DNA from: Micavibrio aeruginosavorus
GTDB taxonomy: Bacteria > Pseudomonadota > Alphaproteobacteria > UBA9219
Assembly: GCA_020720905.1 (NCBI GenBank)
Contig: DYNT01000056.1
Coordinates: 1 to 8,257 of the forward strand
Reading direction: 5' to 3'
Length of the DNA stretch: 8,257 bases
Position 1 is the stretch's first letter; the number at the start of each line of letters is the position of its first letter. Made by a program: the position numbers and the translations under genes. Shown here piece after piece: positions 1-7,341 of the stretch. The notes under the pieces were generated by a model, which saw only the letters and a list, made by a program, of their open reading frames with translations, was not told the DNA's origin and made no database searches.

Positions 1-94
1 ACCTTCTCTCAAATACGCAGCGTGAAGGTGACTTTACTTATGGACTGATTAATAGAAAAGGTTCTTTTTTGCGCTTATTGCGACGGTTTGGGCT

Positions 95-2659
95 CTAAAG
101 CACGTTTGTTTTCTTGCCCATGGCATTAATCAGTGAGGTGATGAGCGCCGCCCAATAGGGCAAAGTCTGAACCAGCAACATTCCTGACCACAAAACAGCG
201 TTTTGATTGGATGTCTCAAACTTATAAAGGATCGAAAAGGCTGTGATCAGCAGAGCCAGCAAAAGGCCGATTTCTTCTTGCGCCATCAGAAAGGCTTGCG
301 TGGCGGCAGGCTTATCATCGCATTTAGGGGTGCGGATAAAGGGCTTGCCTGACGTGAAGAGGCCTTGCCAAACGGCGCGACCTACGGCGTGGGTGAGTGC
401 CATGCCAGCCAGCGCCGCGCCAAGGCGATCGCGCCAGCCACATTTGACGCGGACGTGATACAGCCACAAGCCTGCGACGACTTTGAAGACGAAAACACTG
501 AGCGTTGGAATTAGGAAAACGGCGGGGGGGAACTCCACCCATTTCAAAAGGAGGAGAATGGACCAGAAAACGGCCGCCGCGACAAAAACCATATGCGCGG
601 CATCGGCAAACCACGGCAGCCAGCCCGACACAAAGTGATAGCGTTGCCCCGATGTCAGCCTTGCGCCGTCCAACCCCTTTTCTTCGCTGAGCGCGCGCCA
701 ATGGCGTTTAAGGATTTGCACCGCGCCATAAGCCCAGCGGAAGCGTTGCGTTTTATAGCCGCCGAAACTATCGGGGATCAGGCCACGCCCAAGGGAGTGT
801 TCAAGATACACAGCCTCATAGCCTTTTTCGAACAGGCGCAAGCCAAGCTCGGCATCCTCGCAAATGCACCACTCCGCCCAGCCTTTGACGCTGCTGAGAA
901 GATCGCGGCGGATTAAGGTCATTGTGCCATGCTGGATGATGGCGTTACGTTCATTGCGTTGAACCATGCCGATATGGAAGAATCCAGCATATTCCCAATA
1001 GCAAAGGCGTTTGAAGAGACTCTCGCTGGCATCGCGGTAGTCTTGTGGCGCTTGCACAATGGCGACTTCAGGCTTGTCGAAGTAGGGGATGGTGGCGCGC
1101 AACCAATCGGCAGAAACGATATAATCGCTATCAATCACGCCGACAATCGTTGCGTCTTTGGCCGTTTGAGTGAGGGCGAAGTTGAGCGCTCCCGCCTTAA
1201 AGCCCGGCCATTGGGGCAAATGGAAAAAGCGAAAGCGCGGCCCTAGTTTGGCGCAATGGTCTTGCAAGGGTTTCCAGACGTCTTCGTCTTTGGTGTTGTT
1301 ATCGATGACAAGAATTTCGAAGTTGGGATAGGCCAGCTCGGCCAACGCGTTCAGCGTTTCTATCACCATCTGCGGCGGCTCGTTATAGCACGGCACGTGG
1401 ATGGATACTTTGGGCGCGTTTTTGGCAGGCTCTTGATCCATGGGGGGAAAAGCGCGTTTGCGATTGGCCCACATGACTTCGGTCAGCTCTAGCCCATCCA
1501 CCAGCAAAAGCGCCAGCAAAACGATTTGGAAGCCGATCAGGACAATCCACGCGATAGTGTTGGCGTTGATGATTTTCTCGGCCATCGCGACCATAATGGC
1601 CCATATTAAAAGAGAAGCCGTGGCCTGAATCAGGGAGGCATAAAAGACTTGCCCTGCGAATTTCAGGTCTTGGCGTTTGCGCACAAACCATTGGATAGGG
1701 AGCAGAGCCAGCAGTGAGGCCACAAGGCAGCCCCCAAACCAGTAAATGGATTCGCGAACAATGCCGCTCATCGCAAACTTGACATTGCGATCTGTATCCC
1801 AAAGCCCCCAATGGGCGCCGACTGTGCCTTCGATCCCACGCTTCCATGGCGCATCAATGGCTTCGACGATGGAATAATCAAGACGCGTTTCACTGGCATA
1901 ATTGAGAAACTCGCGGATAAATTTGGCCTGATTGATTTGTGAGGGCTCCGCGCCTTTGATCCATTGCCCCTCGCTAGGCCAGCCAACTTCGCCCAGAAGA
2001 ATATGCTTATCGGGAAAGGCGGCTTGAAGCTGATCAATACGGTATTTGACGTAAGCCAAAGCGCCGTGAATATCCACGCCTTCCCAATAGGGCAGAACGT
2101 GAACCGTTATGAAATCAACCGACCGCGCCAGCTCTGGATGATCCAGCCAGATATGCCAAGGTTCAGCCGTTGTCACAGGGATCGTGACTTCCCGTTTAAC
2201 ACGTTCGATATAGGCAACGAGCGCCTCAACGGTTGTATCGCCACGCAAAATCGTTTCATTGCCGACAAAGGCGCGTTTGATGTTGCTGTGTTCTTTGGTG
2301 AGCCGAATAAGGCGTTCGATTTCCTCCGCGTTATCTTTGTCGTTGGGGGATATCCACGCGCCTGCAAAAATGTTCAGCTTATTATCTTTGGCCAAAGGGA
2401 TGATGCGATCAAGCCCATCACTGAGGCCATAGAGGCGAATGGTCGAAGCTTGCCCCGCAATAAGCTGCATGTCGGTAACGATTTGGGCATCGCTTAGGCG
2501 GCTGGAATCGTTACTCGCTTGCCAAGCGCTGTAAGACAAGCTGTTAATCTTGCCGCCCCACGGTTTCTGCCACGCCCCTTGATTGACCAGCGCCCAAACA
2601 GACAGGTTGCCTGTCAGGACAATAAGAAGAACAAGAAGCGTGCGTTGAAGTGTTTTCAT
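95..2659 (-). CDS. Bifunctional GH17-GT2 membrane beta-glucan synthase (NdvB-like)
   Basis: This 854-residue protein probably polymerises glucose from UDP-glucose in the cytosol and remodels the exported beta-1,3-glucan outside. A membrane anchor (about 7-24) precedes a GH17-like domain (about 30-300) with the acid motif GNE (E135) and nucleophile motif GEVGWPS (E224). Segments near 303-323, 336-360 and 369-388 return the chain to the cytosol, in line with the basic VRKRQ after the first. The GT2 domain (about 415-650) shows VPCYNEPP, VIDNN (D453), DSD (510-512), ED (601-602) and QRFRW (638-642), all expected of a processive synthase. Further hydrophobic segments follow (about 687-845). No PilZ domain is visible. 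The architecture matches Bradyrhizobium and Pseudomonas NdvB proteins; the linkage made here is inferred. The ATG lies 6 bp after the hpnM stop without a clear Shine-Dalgarno, so translational coupling is likely. Confidence 0.9.
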   Translation of the reverse strand: MKTLQRTLLVLLIVLTGNLSVWALVNQGAWQKPWGGKINSLSYSAWQASNDSSRLSDAQIVTDMQLIAGQASTIRLYGLSDGLDRIIPLAKDNKLNIFAGAWISPNDKDNAEEIERLIRLTKEHSNIKRAFVGNETILRGDTTVEALVAYIERVKREVTIPVTTAEPWHIWLDHPELARSVDFITVHVLPYWEGVDIHGALAYVKYRIDQLQAAFPDKHILLGEVGWPSEGQWIKGAEPSQINQAKFIREFLNYASETRLDYSIVEAIDAPWKRGIEGTVGAHWGLWDTDRNVKFAMSGIVRESIYWFGGCLVASLLALLPIQWFVRKRQDLKFAGQVFYASLIQATASLLIWAIMVAMAEKIINANTIAWIVLIGFQIVLLALLLVDGLELTEVMWANRKRAFPPMDQEPAKNAPKVSIHVPCYNEPPQMVIETLNALAELAYPNFEILVIDNNTKDEDVWKPLQDHCAKLGPRFRFFHLPQWPGFKAGALNFALTQTAKDATIVGVIDSDYIVSADWLRATIPYFDKPEVAIVQAPQDYRDASESLFKRLCYWEYAGFFHIGMVQRNERNAIIQHGTMTLIRRDLLSSVKGWAEWCICEDAELGLRLFEKGYEAVYLEHSLGRGLIPDSFGGYKTQRFRWAYGAVQILKRHWRALSEEKGLDGARLTSGQRYHFVSGWLPWFADAAHMVFVAAAVFWSILLLLKWVEFPPAVFLIPTLSVFVFKVVAGLWLYHVRVKCGWRDRLGAALAGMALTHAVGRAVWQGLFTSGKPFIRTPKCDDKPAATQAFLMAQEEIGLLLALLITAFSILYKFETSNQNAVLWSGMLLVQTLPYWAALITSLINAMGKKTNVL

Positions 2660-2665
2660 GACGTT

Positions 2666-3289
2666 TTAGATTTTCTTGCTTTGCCTCATTTTTTCGGTCT
2701 TTTCGTCCAAAGAACGTAAAAGAGTCGGCAGGCCTTCGCGCTTGATGGTTGATGTAAAATCGGCGCGGCGCGTGGCCAGCTCACTGATTGAGGCATCAAG
2801 GTAAACATCAACAACGCGTAACGCGCTGGCCTCATCAGGGCGAAGAAGATAATTGAGAATAACAGGAGACGCGCCTTTGGGCGTCAGGGTCGTTTCAACC
2901 ATGATACCGCCGCCTGCCGCTGGTTTCTCTCCGCCGACTTTGAATGTTTCCCCATCATATTTGGTAAAACGGCTGGCATACGTCGCAATAGAAAAAGCTG
3001 AAAAAGAAGCCACCAGTTTTTGTTTTTCTTCGTCGCTGGCTTTCACCCAATTGGCGCCGACGGCATAACGCGCCATAAGAGGCAGGTTAAAGGTAACCGT
3101 GACGGCGGGCTCCAGCTTTTTATAGCGCCCATCAAAGCCCAGCGTCTCCCCATCTTGCATCGTTGTTTGAAGCGTATCATAGAATTTTTGAACGATTGCA
3201 GCAGCGGGCGTTTCGGCCTGCGCAGGGGCGATCAAAAACAAAGGCGTAAAAAGGAGGAAAAAGGCAAAAAGGATCGTTAAGCGCTTCAT
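2666..3289 (-). CDS. hpnM: HpnM-like hopanoid-associated periplasmic protein (MlaC/Ttg2 family)
   Basis: A 207-residue exported protein of the Tol_Tol_Ttg2/MlaC family, closest by recall to the hopanoid-associated HpnM subgroup. MlaC-type proteins shuttle lipids across the periplasm for an ABC/MCE or RND-type partner; the HpnM cargo is presumed to be hopanoid or another lipid. Residues 1-25 form a signal peptide (MKR, hydrophobic core, AQA cleavage site). Subgroup-like stretches are FYDTL (36-40), LGFDGRY (50-56), ATYASRF (102-108), NYLLRP (146-151) and VDVYLDASISELATRR (160-175). The ATG at 3289 is chosen because it begins the signal peptide and has GGTGG 7 nt upstream. The frame stays open to 3382, but that extension would hide the signal peptide behind 31 residues and run through a hairpin. 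It probably forms an operon with the GH17-GT2 gene 6 bp downstream. No hopanoid cyclase or HpnN-type RND gene lies in the window. Confidence 0.85.
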   Translation of the reverse strand: MKRLTILFAFFLLFTPLFLIAPAQAETPAAAIVQKFYDTLQTTMQDGETLGFDGRYKKLEPAVTVTFNLPLMARYAVGANWVKASDEEKQKLVASFSAFSIATYASRFTKYDGETFKVGGEKPAAGGGIMVETTLTPKGASPVILNYLLRPDEASALRVVDVYLDASISELATRRADFTSTIKREGLPTLLRSLDEKTEKMRQSKKI

Positions 3290-3331
3290 AGAAAAACCAC
3301 CGGAAAAGAGCAAGGGGACAAAACCAAACAA

Positions 3332-3352
3332 GGGACGCTTTTTCAGCGTCCC
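3332..3352 (-). terminator. Hairpin after brnA, candidate terminator or attenuator
   Basis: A perfect 8-bp stem (gggacgct / agcgtccc) with a 5-nt loop lies 44 bp after the brnA stop. On the minus strand it is followed by the moderately T-rich tTGTTTGGTTTTG, which is not an uninterrupted U-tract. It could end brnTA transcription before hpnM, perhaps incompletely. Its 3' arm can also pair with the last codons of brnA. Position within the brnA-hpnM gap supports the downstream hpnM start. Confidence 0.55.
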
Positions 3353-3396
3353 ACACCATAGCGGAATATGCCTCTCGTTCAAGGCGAAAGTATGGC

Positions 3397-3690
3397 TTAG
3401 GAAGCGTCCCTGATTTGAACGGCTGCCTTGAGAAGGTCGTTGACGCGTGTTTGCCAGCCCTTGCCGCTGGCTTTCAGGGCTGTCAAAACTTCTGTATCAA
3501 GGCTTAAGCTCACAACGGTTTTGCTGCGTCCTGCGGGTCGCCCACGCCCCCGCTTATAAGCCGCGACAATTTCCGGCGCGGCTTCACTGGCGGGACGCAT
3601 CTTTCTCATAAGGGAAAGGGGGAGCGGCGGCAATGCAGCAGAATCCCAATCGGCTTTCGAAATCTTAGATGGTTTACGTGTTGTCGTCAT
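3397..3690 (-). CDS. brnA: BrnA antitoxin
   Basis: A 97-residue antitoxin of the type II BrnT/BrnA system. BrnA binds and neutralises the BrnT RNase and, as a dimer, represses its own promoter. The C-terminal half is the ribbon-helix-helix region: a basic linker KRGRGRPAGRSK (about 46-57), then the beta strand and helices TVVSLSLDTEVLTALKASG, then GWQTRVNDLLKAA. The GWQTR(I/V)N motif is typical of BrnA. The N-terminal part (TTTRKPSKISKADWDSAALPPL) should contact the toxin. The ATG at 3690 gives the usual family length and has GGGAAAGG a few bases upstream. The frame is open to 3825, but that extension is only the shadow of brnT. The gene overlaps the 3' end of brnT by 17 bp, so the two are co-translated, toxin first as is usual for this family. 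Confidence 0.9.
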   Translation of the reverse strand: MTTTRKPSKISKADWDSAALPPLPLSLMRKMRPASEAAPEIVAAYKRGRGRPAGRSKTVVSLSLDTEVLTALKASGKGWQTRVNDLLKAAVQIRDAS

Positions 3691-3943
3691 AAAAACGCCT
3701 TTCCCGATTATTGGCCTTACGGAGTCCAATAATCCGTATTTTACTTTTGCGCAGCATATAAACCATGACATGCAAACGACCCCAAATTGTGCCATAGGCA
3801 ACAAAACGAGCCTCGCCATAGTCATGGCGCATGTCTTCTACGACTTGGGCTGTTTCCCAATCGAACACCTCCGCATGGTCAAAATCGACGCCATGCCGGA
3901 TCAGGTTCATTCTAGCCTTATTCTCATCCCAATCATACAGCAT
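3674..3943 (-). CDS. brnT: BrnT toxin (RelE-like RNase)
   Basis: An 89-residue BrnT (formerly DUF497) toxin, a RelE-fold ribonuclease that blocks translation when BrnA is lost. Family landmarks in order are YDWDENKARMNLIRHGVDF at the N-terminus, the region around RHDYGEARFVAYG, and RIIGLRKANNRERRFY at the C-terminus. The last corresponds to the family's RIISARKA...ExxxY signature with its basic residues intact, so the toxin looks functional. The ATG at 3943 begins the family-typical start MLYDWDENK. A GTG at 3949 would add two residues and cannot be excluded. Neither start has a good Shine-Dalgarno, and the predicted transcript leader is only about a dozen bases, so toxin translation may be weak. 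The gene starts 43 bp after the dxs stop and overlaps brnA. Confidence 0.88.
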   Translation of the reverse strand: MLYDWDENKARMNLIRHGVDFDHAEVFDWETAQVVEDMRHDYGEARFVAYGTIWGRLHVMVYMLRKSKIRIIGLRKANNRERRFYDDNT

Positions 3944-3957
3944 GACCACGCGATTCT

Positions 3958-3979
3958 AATAAATATAGCTATATTTATT
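3958..3979. promoter_or_regulatory. Perfect 22-bp palindrome, likely BrnA operator
   Basis: Half-site aataaatatag (3958-3968) is followed directly by its exact reverse complement ctatatttatt (3969-3979). The palindrome covers the -10 box and most of the spacer of the brnTA promoter, where a bound ribbon-helix-helix dimer would exclude RNA polymerase. Autorepression through a palindrome is established for BrnTA; that this one is the site is inferred from position and symmetry. Confidence 0.75.
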
Positions 3980-3990
3980 CCGTTTGTCAA
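3962..3990 (-). promoter_or_regulatory. brnTA promoter
   Basis: The minus strand reads TTGACA (3990-3985), a 17-bp spacer, then TATATT (3967-3962), close to the sigma-70 consensus. Transcription would begin near 3955, about 12 nt before the brnT ATG. The dxs stop codon TGA (3989-3987) lies inside the -35 box. Confidence 0.8.
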
Positions 3991-5999
3991 GCGCTGGCGA
4001 TCACTGTTTTAGCGGCTTCAACCCCAAGAGCTTCAAGGGCGCGGGAGACGATATGCTTGGCGTTAAGCTCGGCCTCGTCATACTGCTTGATTTGCGTATC
4101 CTGCAACTGGAAGCGGTCGGGTAATGTCATGCAGCGGATTTTAAGGCCGTGATCCATGGCCCCCAAATTGGCCAGATGATGCACGACGTGGCTGCCAAAC
4201 CCGCCGATGGAGCCTTCCTCGATCGTGATCAAGACCTCATGGTTTTTGGCGAGGCGCTGGATCATTTCCAGATCGAGCGGCTTGGCAAAGCGCAGATCGG
4301 CAATGGTGGTGGAAAGACCCCGCGCATCCAGCTCTGCCGCTGCTTTGCGGCATTCGCCAAGGCGCGTGCCAAGGTTGAGAAGGGCTATTTTGCTGCCTTC
4401 CTTCACGATACGGCCACGTCCGATGGTCAGAACTTCGCCGCGATCGGGTAGCTCCATGCCAGAGCTATCGGCGCGGGGATACCGCACAGCCGTGGGGCGA
4501 TCATTGATGGCGGCGGCTGTCGCAACCATGTGGGTCATTTCAACTTCGTCCGAGGGTGCCATGACGATGATATCGGGCAGGCATCCCATAAAGGCTAAAT
4601 CGAACGATCCCGCATGCGTCGCGCCGTCTGCGCCCACCAAACCGGCGCGATCCAGCATCAAGCGAACGGGCAGCTTTTGCAAAACGACATCGTGCATGAC
4701 TTGGTCATAGGCGCGTTGCATGAACGAGGAATAGATAGCGCAGAAAGGCTTGAGTCCCTCGCACGCAAGGCCAGCGGCAAACGTCACCGCGTGCTGCTCG
4801 GCAATGCCGACATCAAACAAGCGGCCTTCAAAGCGGCGGCCAAAAATATCAAGGCCGGTTCCGGCGGGCATCGCCGCCGTGATGGCCACGATCTTGTCGT
4901 CATGCTCAGCTTCTTTGACCAAAGCATCCGCAAACACGCGCGTGAAAGAGGGCGGCGCGTTCTTGGCGCTTTCTTGCGCGCCTGTGACGATGTTGAACTT
5001 AGCAACGCCATGCATTTTATCAGGCGCGTTGATGGCAGGCGCATAGCCGTGGCCTTTTTCTGTCACGATATGGATCAGGACGGGGCCGCCTTCTTGGTCA
5101 TCGCGCACGTTTTCCAAGACAGGGATCAGGTGGTCAAAGTTATGGCCATCGATGGGTCCCACATAGTAAAAGCCCATTTCCTCAAACAGCGTGCCACCCG
5201 TCACAAGACCGCGAGCATAATGCTCAGCCTTACGGGCTGCTTCTTTTAAGGGGCGTGGGAAAATGTTGGCGAACTCCCTGCCAATATGGCGAAGCTTGCG
5301 GTATTCTTTGGACGAGGCGATGCGCGAAAGGTACGAGCTGATCGCCCCCGTTGGCGGCGCAATCGACATATCGTTGTCGTTCAAAATTACGATCAGGCGC
5401 GAATCCATTGCGCCCGCATTATTAAGCGCCTCATACGCCATGCCCGCGCTGATCGAGCCATCGCCGATCACGGCAATCACTTGGTTATTCTTTTTGGCGA
5501 AGTCGCGGCCCACCGCAAAGCCAACCGCCGCCGAAATGGACGTGGAGCTATGCCCCGCGCCGAACGGATCGTATTCGCTTTCCTCGCGCTTGGTAAAGCC
5601 CGACAAACCGCCGCCTTGACGCAGCGTGCGGATGCGATCCCTGCGCCCCGTTAAAATCTTGTGAGGATAAACCTGATGCCCAACATCCCAAATCAGCGTG
5701 TCGTCAGGCGTGTTAAAGACATAGTGCAGCGCGACCGTGAGTTCCACCACACCAAGGCCAGAGCCAAAATGCCCGCCCGTGGAGGAAACCGTATCGATCA
5801 CTTCGGCGCGAAGCTCATCCGCCAACTGCGGCAACTGTTCAGGAGTCAGCTTGCGCAGATCACAAGGCACGTTGATCGTATCAAGAAGGGGCGTAACGGG
5901 ACGGCCATTGAAAGAGGGCACATCGCCAGCCTCAACAACGCAGCCTTCGTCAGGGCACAACGCGTGTAACGGCTTTTTGTTTTTGTGTGGTGGTGACAA
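3987..5999 (-). CDS. dxs: 1-deoxy-D-xylulose-5-phosphate synthase
   Basis: Dxs joins pyruvate and glyceraldehyde 3-phosphate, with thiamine diphosphate and Mg2+, to make DXP, the first step of the MEP isoprenoid pathway. The 670-residue protein has all expected blocks: [10 protein letters not shown] (H76), [18 protein letters not shown] (104-121), the ThDP/Mg motif from GDGS (179-182) to NDND (207-210), [17 protein letters not shown] with catalytic E401, [11 protein letters not shown] (R429), and [15 protein letters not shown] (450-464). The start is TTG at 5999, chosen for AAGGAGA 6 nt upstream. It adds about 35 residues before the usual PLLDT beginning. A GTG at 5921 preceded by GAGG would give 644 residues and is the alternative. 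The stop lies in the brnTA -35 box with no terminator between, so read-through into brnT is possible. Dxs often lies near hopanoid genes, which fits hpnM downstream. Confidence 0.97.
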   Translation of the reverse strand: MSPPHKNKKPLHALCPDEGCVVEAGDVPSFNGRPVTPLLDTINVPCDLRKLTPEQLPQLADELRAEVIDTVSSTGGHFGSGLGVVELTVALHYVFNTPDDTLIWDVGHQVYPHKILTGRRDRIRTLRQGGGLSGFTKREESEYDPFGAGHSSTSISAAVGFAVGRDFAKKNNQVIAVIGDGSISAGMAYEALNNAGAMDSRLIVILNDNDMSIAPPTGAISSYLSRIASSKEYRKLRHIGREFANIFPRPLKEAARKAEHYARGLVTGGTLFEEMGFYYVGPIDGHNFDHLIPVLENVRDDQEGGPVLIHIVTEKGHGYAPAINAPDKMHGVAKFNIVTGAQESAKNAPPSFTRVFADALVKEAEHDDKIVAITAAMPAGTGLDIFGRRFEGRLFDVGIAEQHAVTFAAGLACEGLKPFCAIYSSFMQRAYDQVMHDVVLQKLPVRLMLDRAGLVGADGATHAGSFDLAFMGCLPDIIVMAPSDEVEMTHMVATAAAINDRPTAVRYPRADSSGMELPDRGEVLTIGRGRIVKEGSKIALLNLGTRLGECRKAAAELDARGLSTTIADLRFAKPLDLEMIQRLAKNHEVLITIEEGSIGGFGSHVVHHLANLGAMDHGLKIRCMTLPDRFQLQDTQIKQYDEAELNAKHIVSRALEALGVEAAKTVIASA

Positions 6000-6005
6000 A
6001 ACGGT

Positions 6006-6012
6006 TCTCCTT
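6006..6012 (-). promoter_or_regulatory. Strong ribosome binding site deciding the dxs TTG start
   Basis: AAGGAGA on the minus strand lies 6 nt before the TTG at 5999 (7 nt counted from GGAG). It is near-ideal for the 16S tail and is the main reason to accept the non-ATG start. Confidence 0.7.
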
Positions 6013-6044
6013 AAACTTTAGCTCGCTTTTCGATAAAACAGAGT

Positions 6045-6126
6045 CGTCACCCCAGCGTATGCTGGGGTCCCATTTGTTTTTATTTGGTTTTGAACAAATG
6101 GGATGCCAGCCTTCGCTGGCATGACG
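6045..6126. repeat. Paired-hairpin palindromic repeat 5' of dxs
   Basis: An 82-bp inverted-repeat element. The left hairpin has accccagc (6049-6056), loop gtat and gctggggt. The right hairpin has atgccagc (6103-6110), loop cttc and gctggcat. Between them cccatttgtt (6069-6078) pairs exactly with aacaaatggg (6093-6102). The outer ends are CGTCA and TGACG. The plan matches the element at 7342-7469. It lies about 45 bp before the dxs start and could affect dxs transcription or mRNA ends, but no such role is shown. Confidence 0.85.
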
Positions 6127-6556
6127 ATAACGGTTAGGGTCTCCCCCTTCCACCTTATCGGCTCATGTTTTCCATATCACTTTTGAGACTTGAGTCGGTA
6201 GGCTTAGCCCCGAACGTATCGTCATTGCAAGGAGAGCGTTACTTTCGCGCAACAGAATCTCTCCGTTGTGTTGCGGTGCGGTATTGAACGGGCATGATGC
6301 GAGATGTCCTCCAAACTTCGCCCAATTTAGCTTCCGCAAAAAGACGATTCAGAAAAGTGTTTGTTTTCAATGGGATACATGGGGTCTTCGATTTGTTAAC
6401 TATCCTTATAGATCAACAGCTTATATGGTTAAAGCTCTCAAACAGACTCGAAAAGCGTCTCTCAGTACCCTTCTGCTCGACGTACGGCCTCGAAAAAGGC
6501 TCGATTCGTTGATTCTAAATGATTTTTTCTATATCATCGTTCAAAAGCGTATCAGG
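6127..6556. other. Gene-free spacer between the ABC ATPase and dxs
   Basis: Frames here are short, lack convincing Shine-Dalgarno sites and resemble no family I know. The stretch from about 6310 to 6550 is visibly more AT-rich than the flanking genes. No tRNA, clear terminator or convincing promoter was found by eye. It may hold an unrecognised small RNA, a decayed gene or the dxs regulatory region. Apart from the possible decayed repeat near 6221-6264 I see nothing to name. Confidence 0.6.
6221..6264. repeat. Possible decayed GTCATTGC-type dispersed repeat
   Basis: The stretch begins gtcattgcaaggagag and ends gaatctctcc, with ggagag (6231-6236) pairing with ctctcc (6259-6264). The beginning and end resemble the common proteobacterial repeat that starts GTCATTGCGAGGAGCG and ends GCAATCTC, but the match is partial and from memory. 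Confidence 0.35.
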
Positions 6557-7288
6557 TTAACTTGCCGCCGCGATGACGGAAAGGAACTGGAACAGGCGCT
6601 CCGTTTGTGGGTTCTTCAGAATATCGGGCGTTCCGCGCTCGGTAATCGTGCCGCCATCCATAAACAGGACTTGATCCGCCGCATGGCGGGCAAAGCCCAG
6701 TAAGTGAGTGATTAGGAAGATGCCGATATTCTGGCCGCGCAGGGTTTTAAGATAACCAAGAATCTTGGCGATTTGCTCCACGTCCAGTGCCGACGTGATT
6801 TCATCCAGCAAGAGGTAGCGCGGCTTCAGCATGAGTGCGCGTGCCAGCGCGATGCGCTGACGCTGACCCAGCGAGGCCTCGTTGGGATAGCGTTCGATAA
6901 ACGCGCCCATGTCAAAGGCCTCAATCAGCTTGTCCAGCTCCCCATGGCCGTCCGTTTGGCCGCTGAGCCGGACGGGGAGCAAAATGTTTTCGCGCAAGGT
7001 TAGGTGGGGCCATAAGAAGAGTTGCTGAAAGACAGCCGTAAGCCGTGGCCACGGCGCAGGCGCATGCCCGCCCGCAGGGATGGGGAAGGCAAAGCGCTGC
7101 TCATCCACCGCAATCTCGCCGCTGCGGGGTGTATCAAGAAGCGCAAGGCAGCGCAGAAGGGTCGTTTTGCCCGTCCCGCTGGGGCCAATCAAAACGGTGA
7201 TGCCGCCTAAATCAATATCCAGATCGACATTCTCAAAAACCGTTTTACCATCGTCATAGGCAAAGGAAAGATTGCGTGTGGTTAGCAT
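6557..7288 (-). CDS. ABC transporter ATPase, polar amino-acid type (GlnQ/HisP-like)
   Basis: A 243-residue cytosolic ATP-binding subunit that would power an amino-acid importer with the permease encoded upstream. Visible motifs are Walker A GPSGTGKTT (35-43), Q-loop VFQQ (Q88) with FLWPHLTLRENI, Walker B YLLLDE (158-163) followed by the D-loop SALD, and the switch histidine in LITH (H195). The signature is ASLGQRQR (138-145) instead of the usual LSGGQQQR: the serine, second glycine and glutamine remain but the first glycine is leucine. Length and the PHLT(V/L)xEN segment fit the polar amino-acid uptake family; substrate cannot be read from sequence. The ATG at 7288 has GGGAG about 10 nt upstream. 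A repeat-bearing gap of 218 bp separates it from the permease, unusually wide for partners of one system. Confidence 0.9.
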   Translation of the reverse strand: MLTTRNLSFAYDDGKTVFENVDLDIDLGGITVLIGPSGTGKTTLLRCLALLDTPRSGEIAVDEQRFAFPIPAGGHAPAPWPRLTAVFQQLFLWPHLTLRENILLPVRLSGQTDGHGELDKLIEAFDMGAFIERYPNEASLGQRQRIALARALMLKPRYLLLDEITSALDVEQIAKILGYLKTLRGQNIGIFLITHLLGFARHAADQVLFMDGGTITERGTPDILKNPQTERLFQFLSVIAAAS

Positions 7289-7341
7289 GGGGAAAATGCT
7301 CCCAGATAGGATTGATATCCTTTTTCAGCCATTAAAAACTG

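Noticed and set aside
1..48. Plus-strand open frame from the window edge, ending TGA at 46-48
   Set aside because: Fifteen codons (ending VTLLMD) could be the end of a convergent gene, but this is too short to support.
1964..2497. 177-codon plus-strand frame inside the GH17-GT2 gene
   Set aside because: It is an antisense shadow of the GH17 coding region.
3290..3382. N-terminal extension of hpnM to the start at 3382
   Set aside because: It would bury the signal peptide and read through the hairpin at 3332-3352.
3691..3825. N-terminal extension of brnA to 3825
   Set aside because: It lies fully within brnT in another frame, and BrnA proteins have the shorter length.
4614..5249. 211-codon plus-strand frame inside dxs
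   Set aside because: It is the antisense shadow of a well-conserved gene.
5950..6153. 67-codon minus-strand frame over the dxs start
   Set aside because: It mostly translates the paired-hairpin repeat and the antiphase start of dxs.
6266..6703. 145-codon plus-strand frame
   Set aside because: Its second half is antisense to the ABC ATPase, it has no clear Shine-Dalgarno, and the protein resembles nothing known.
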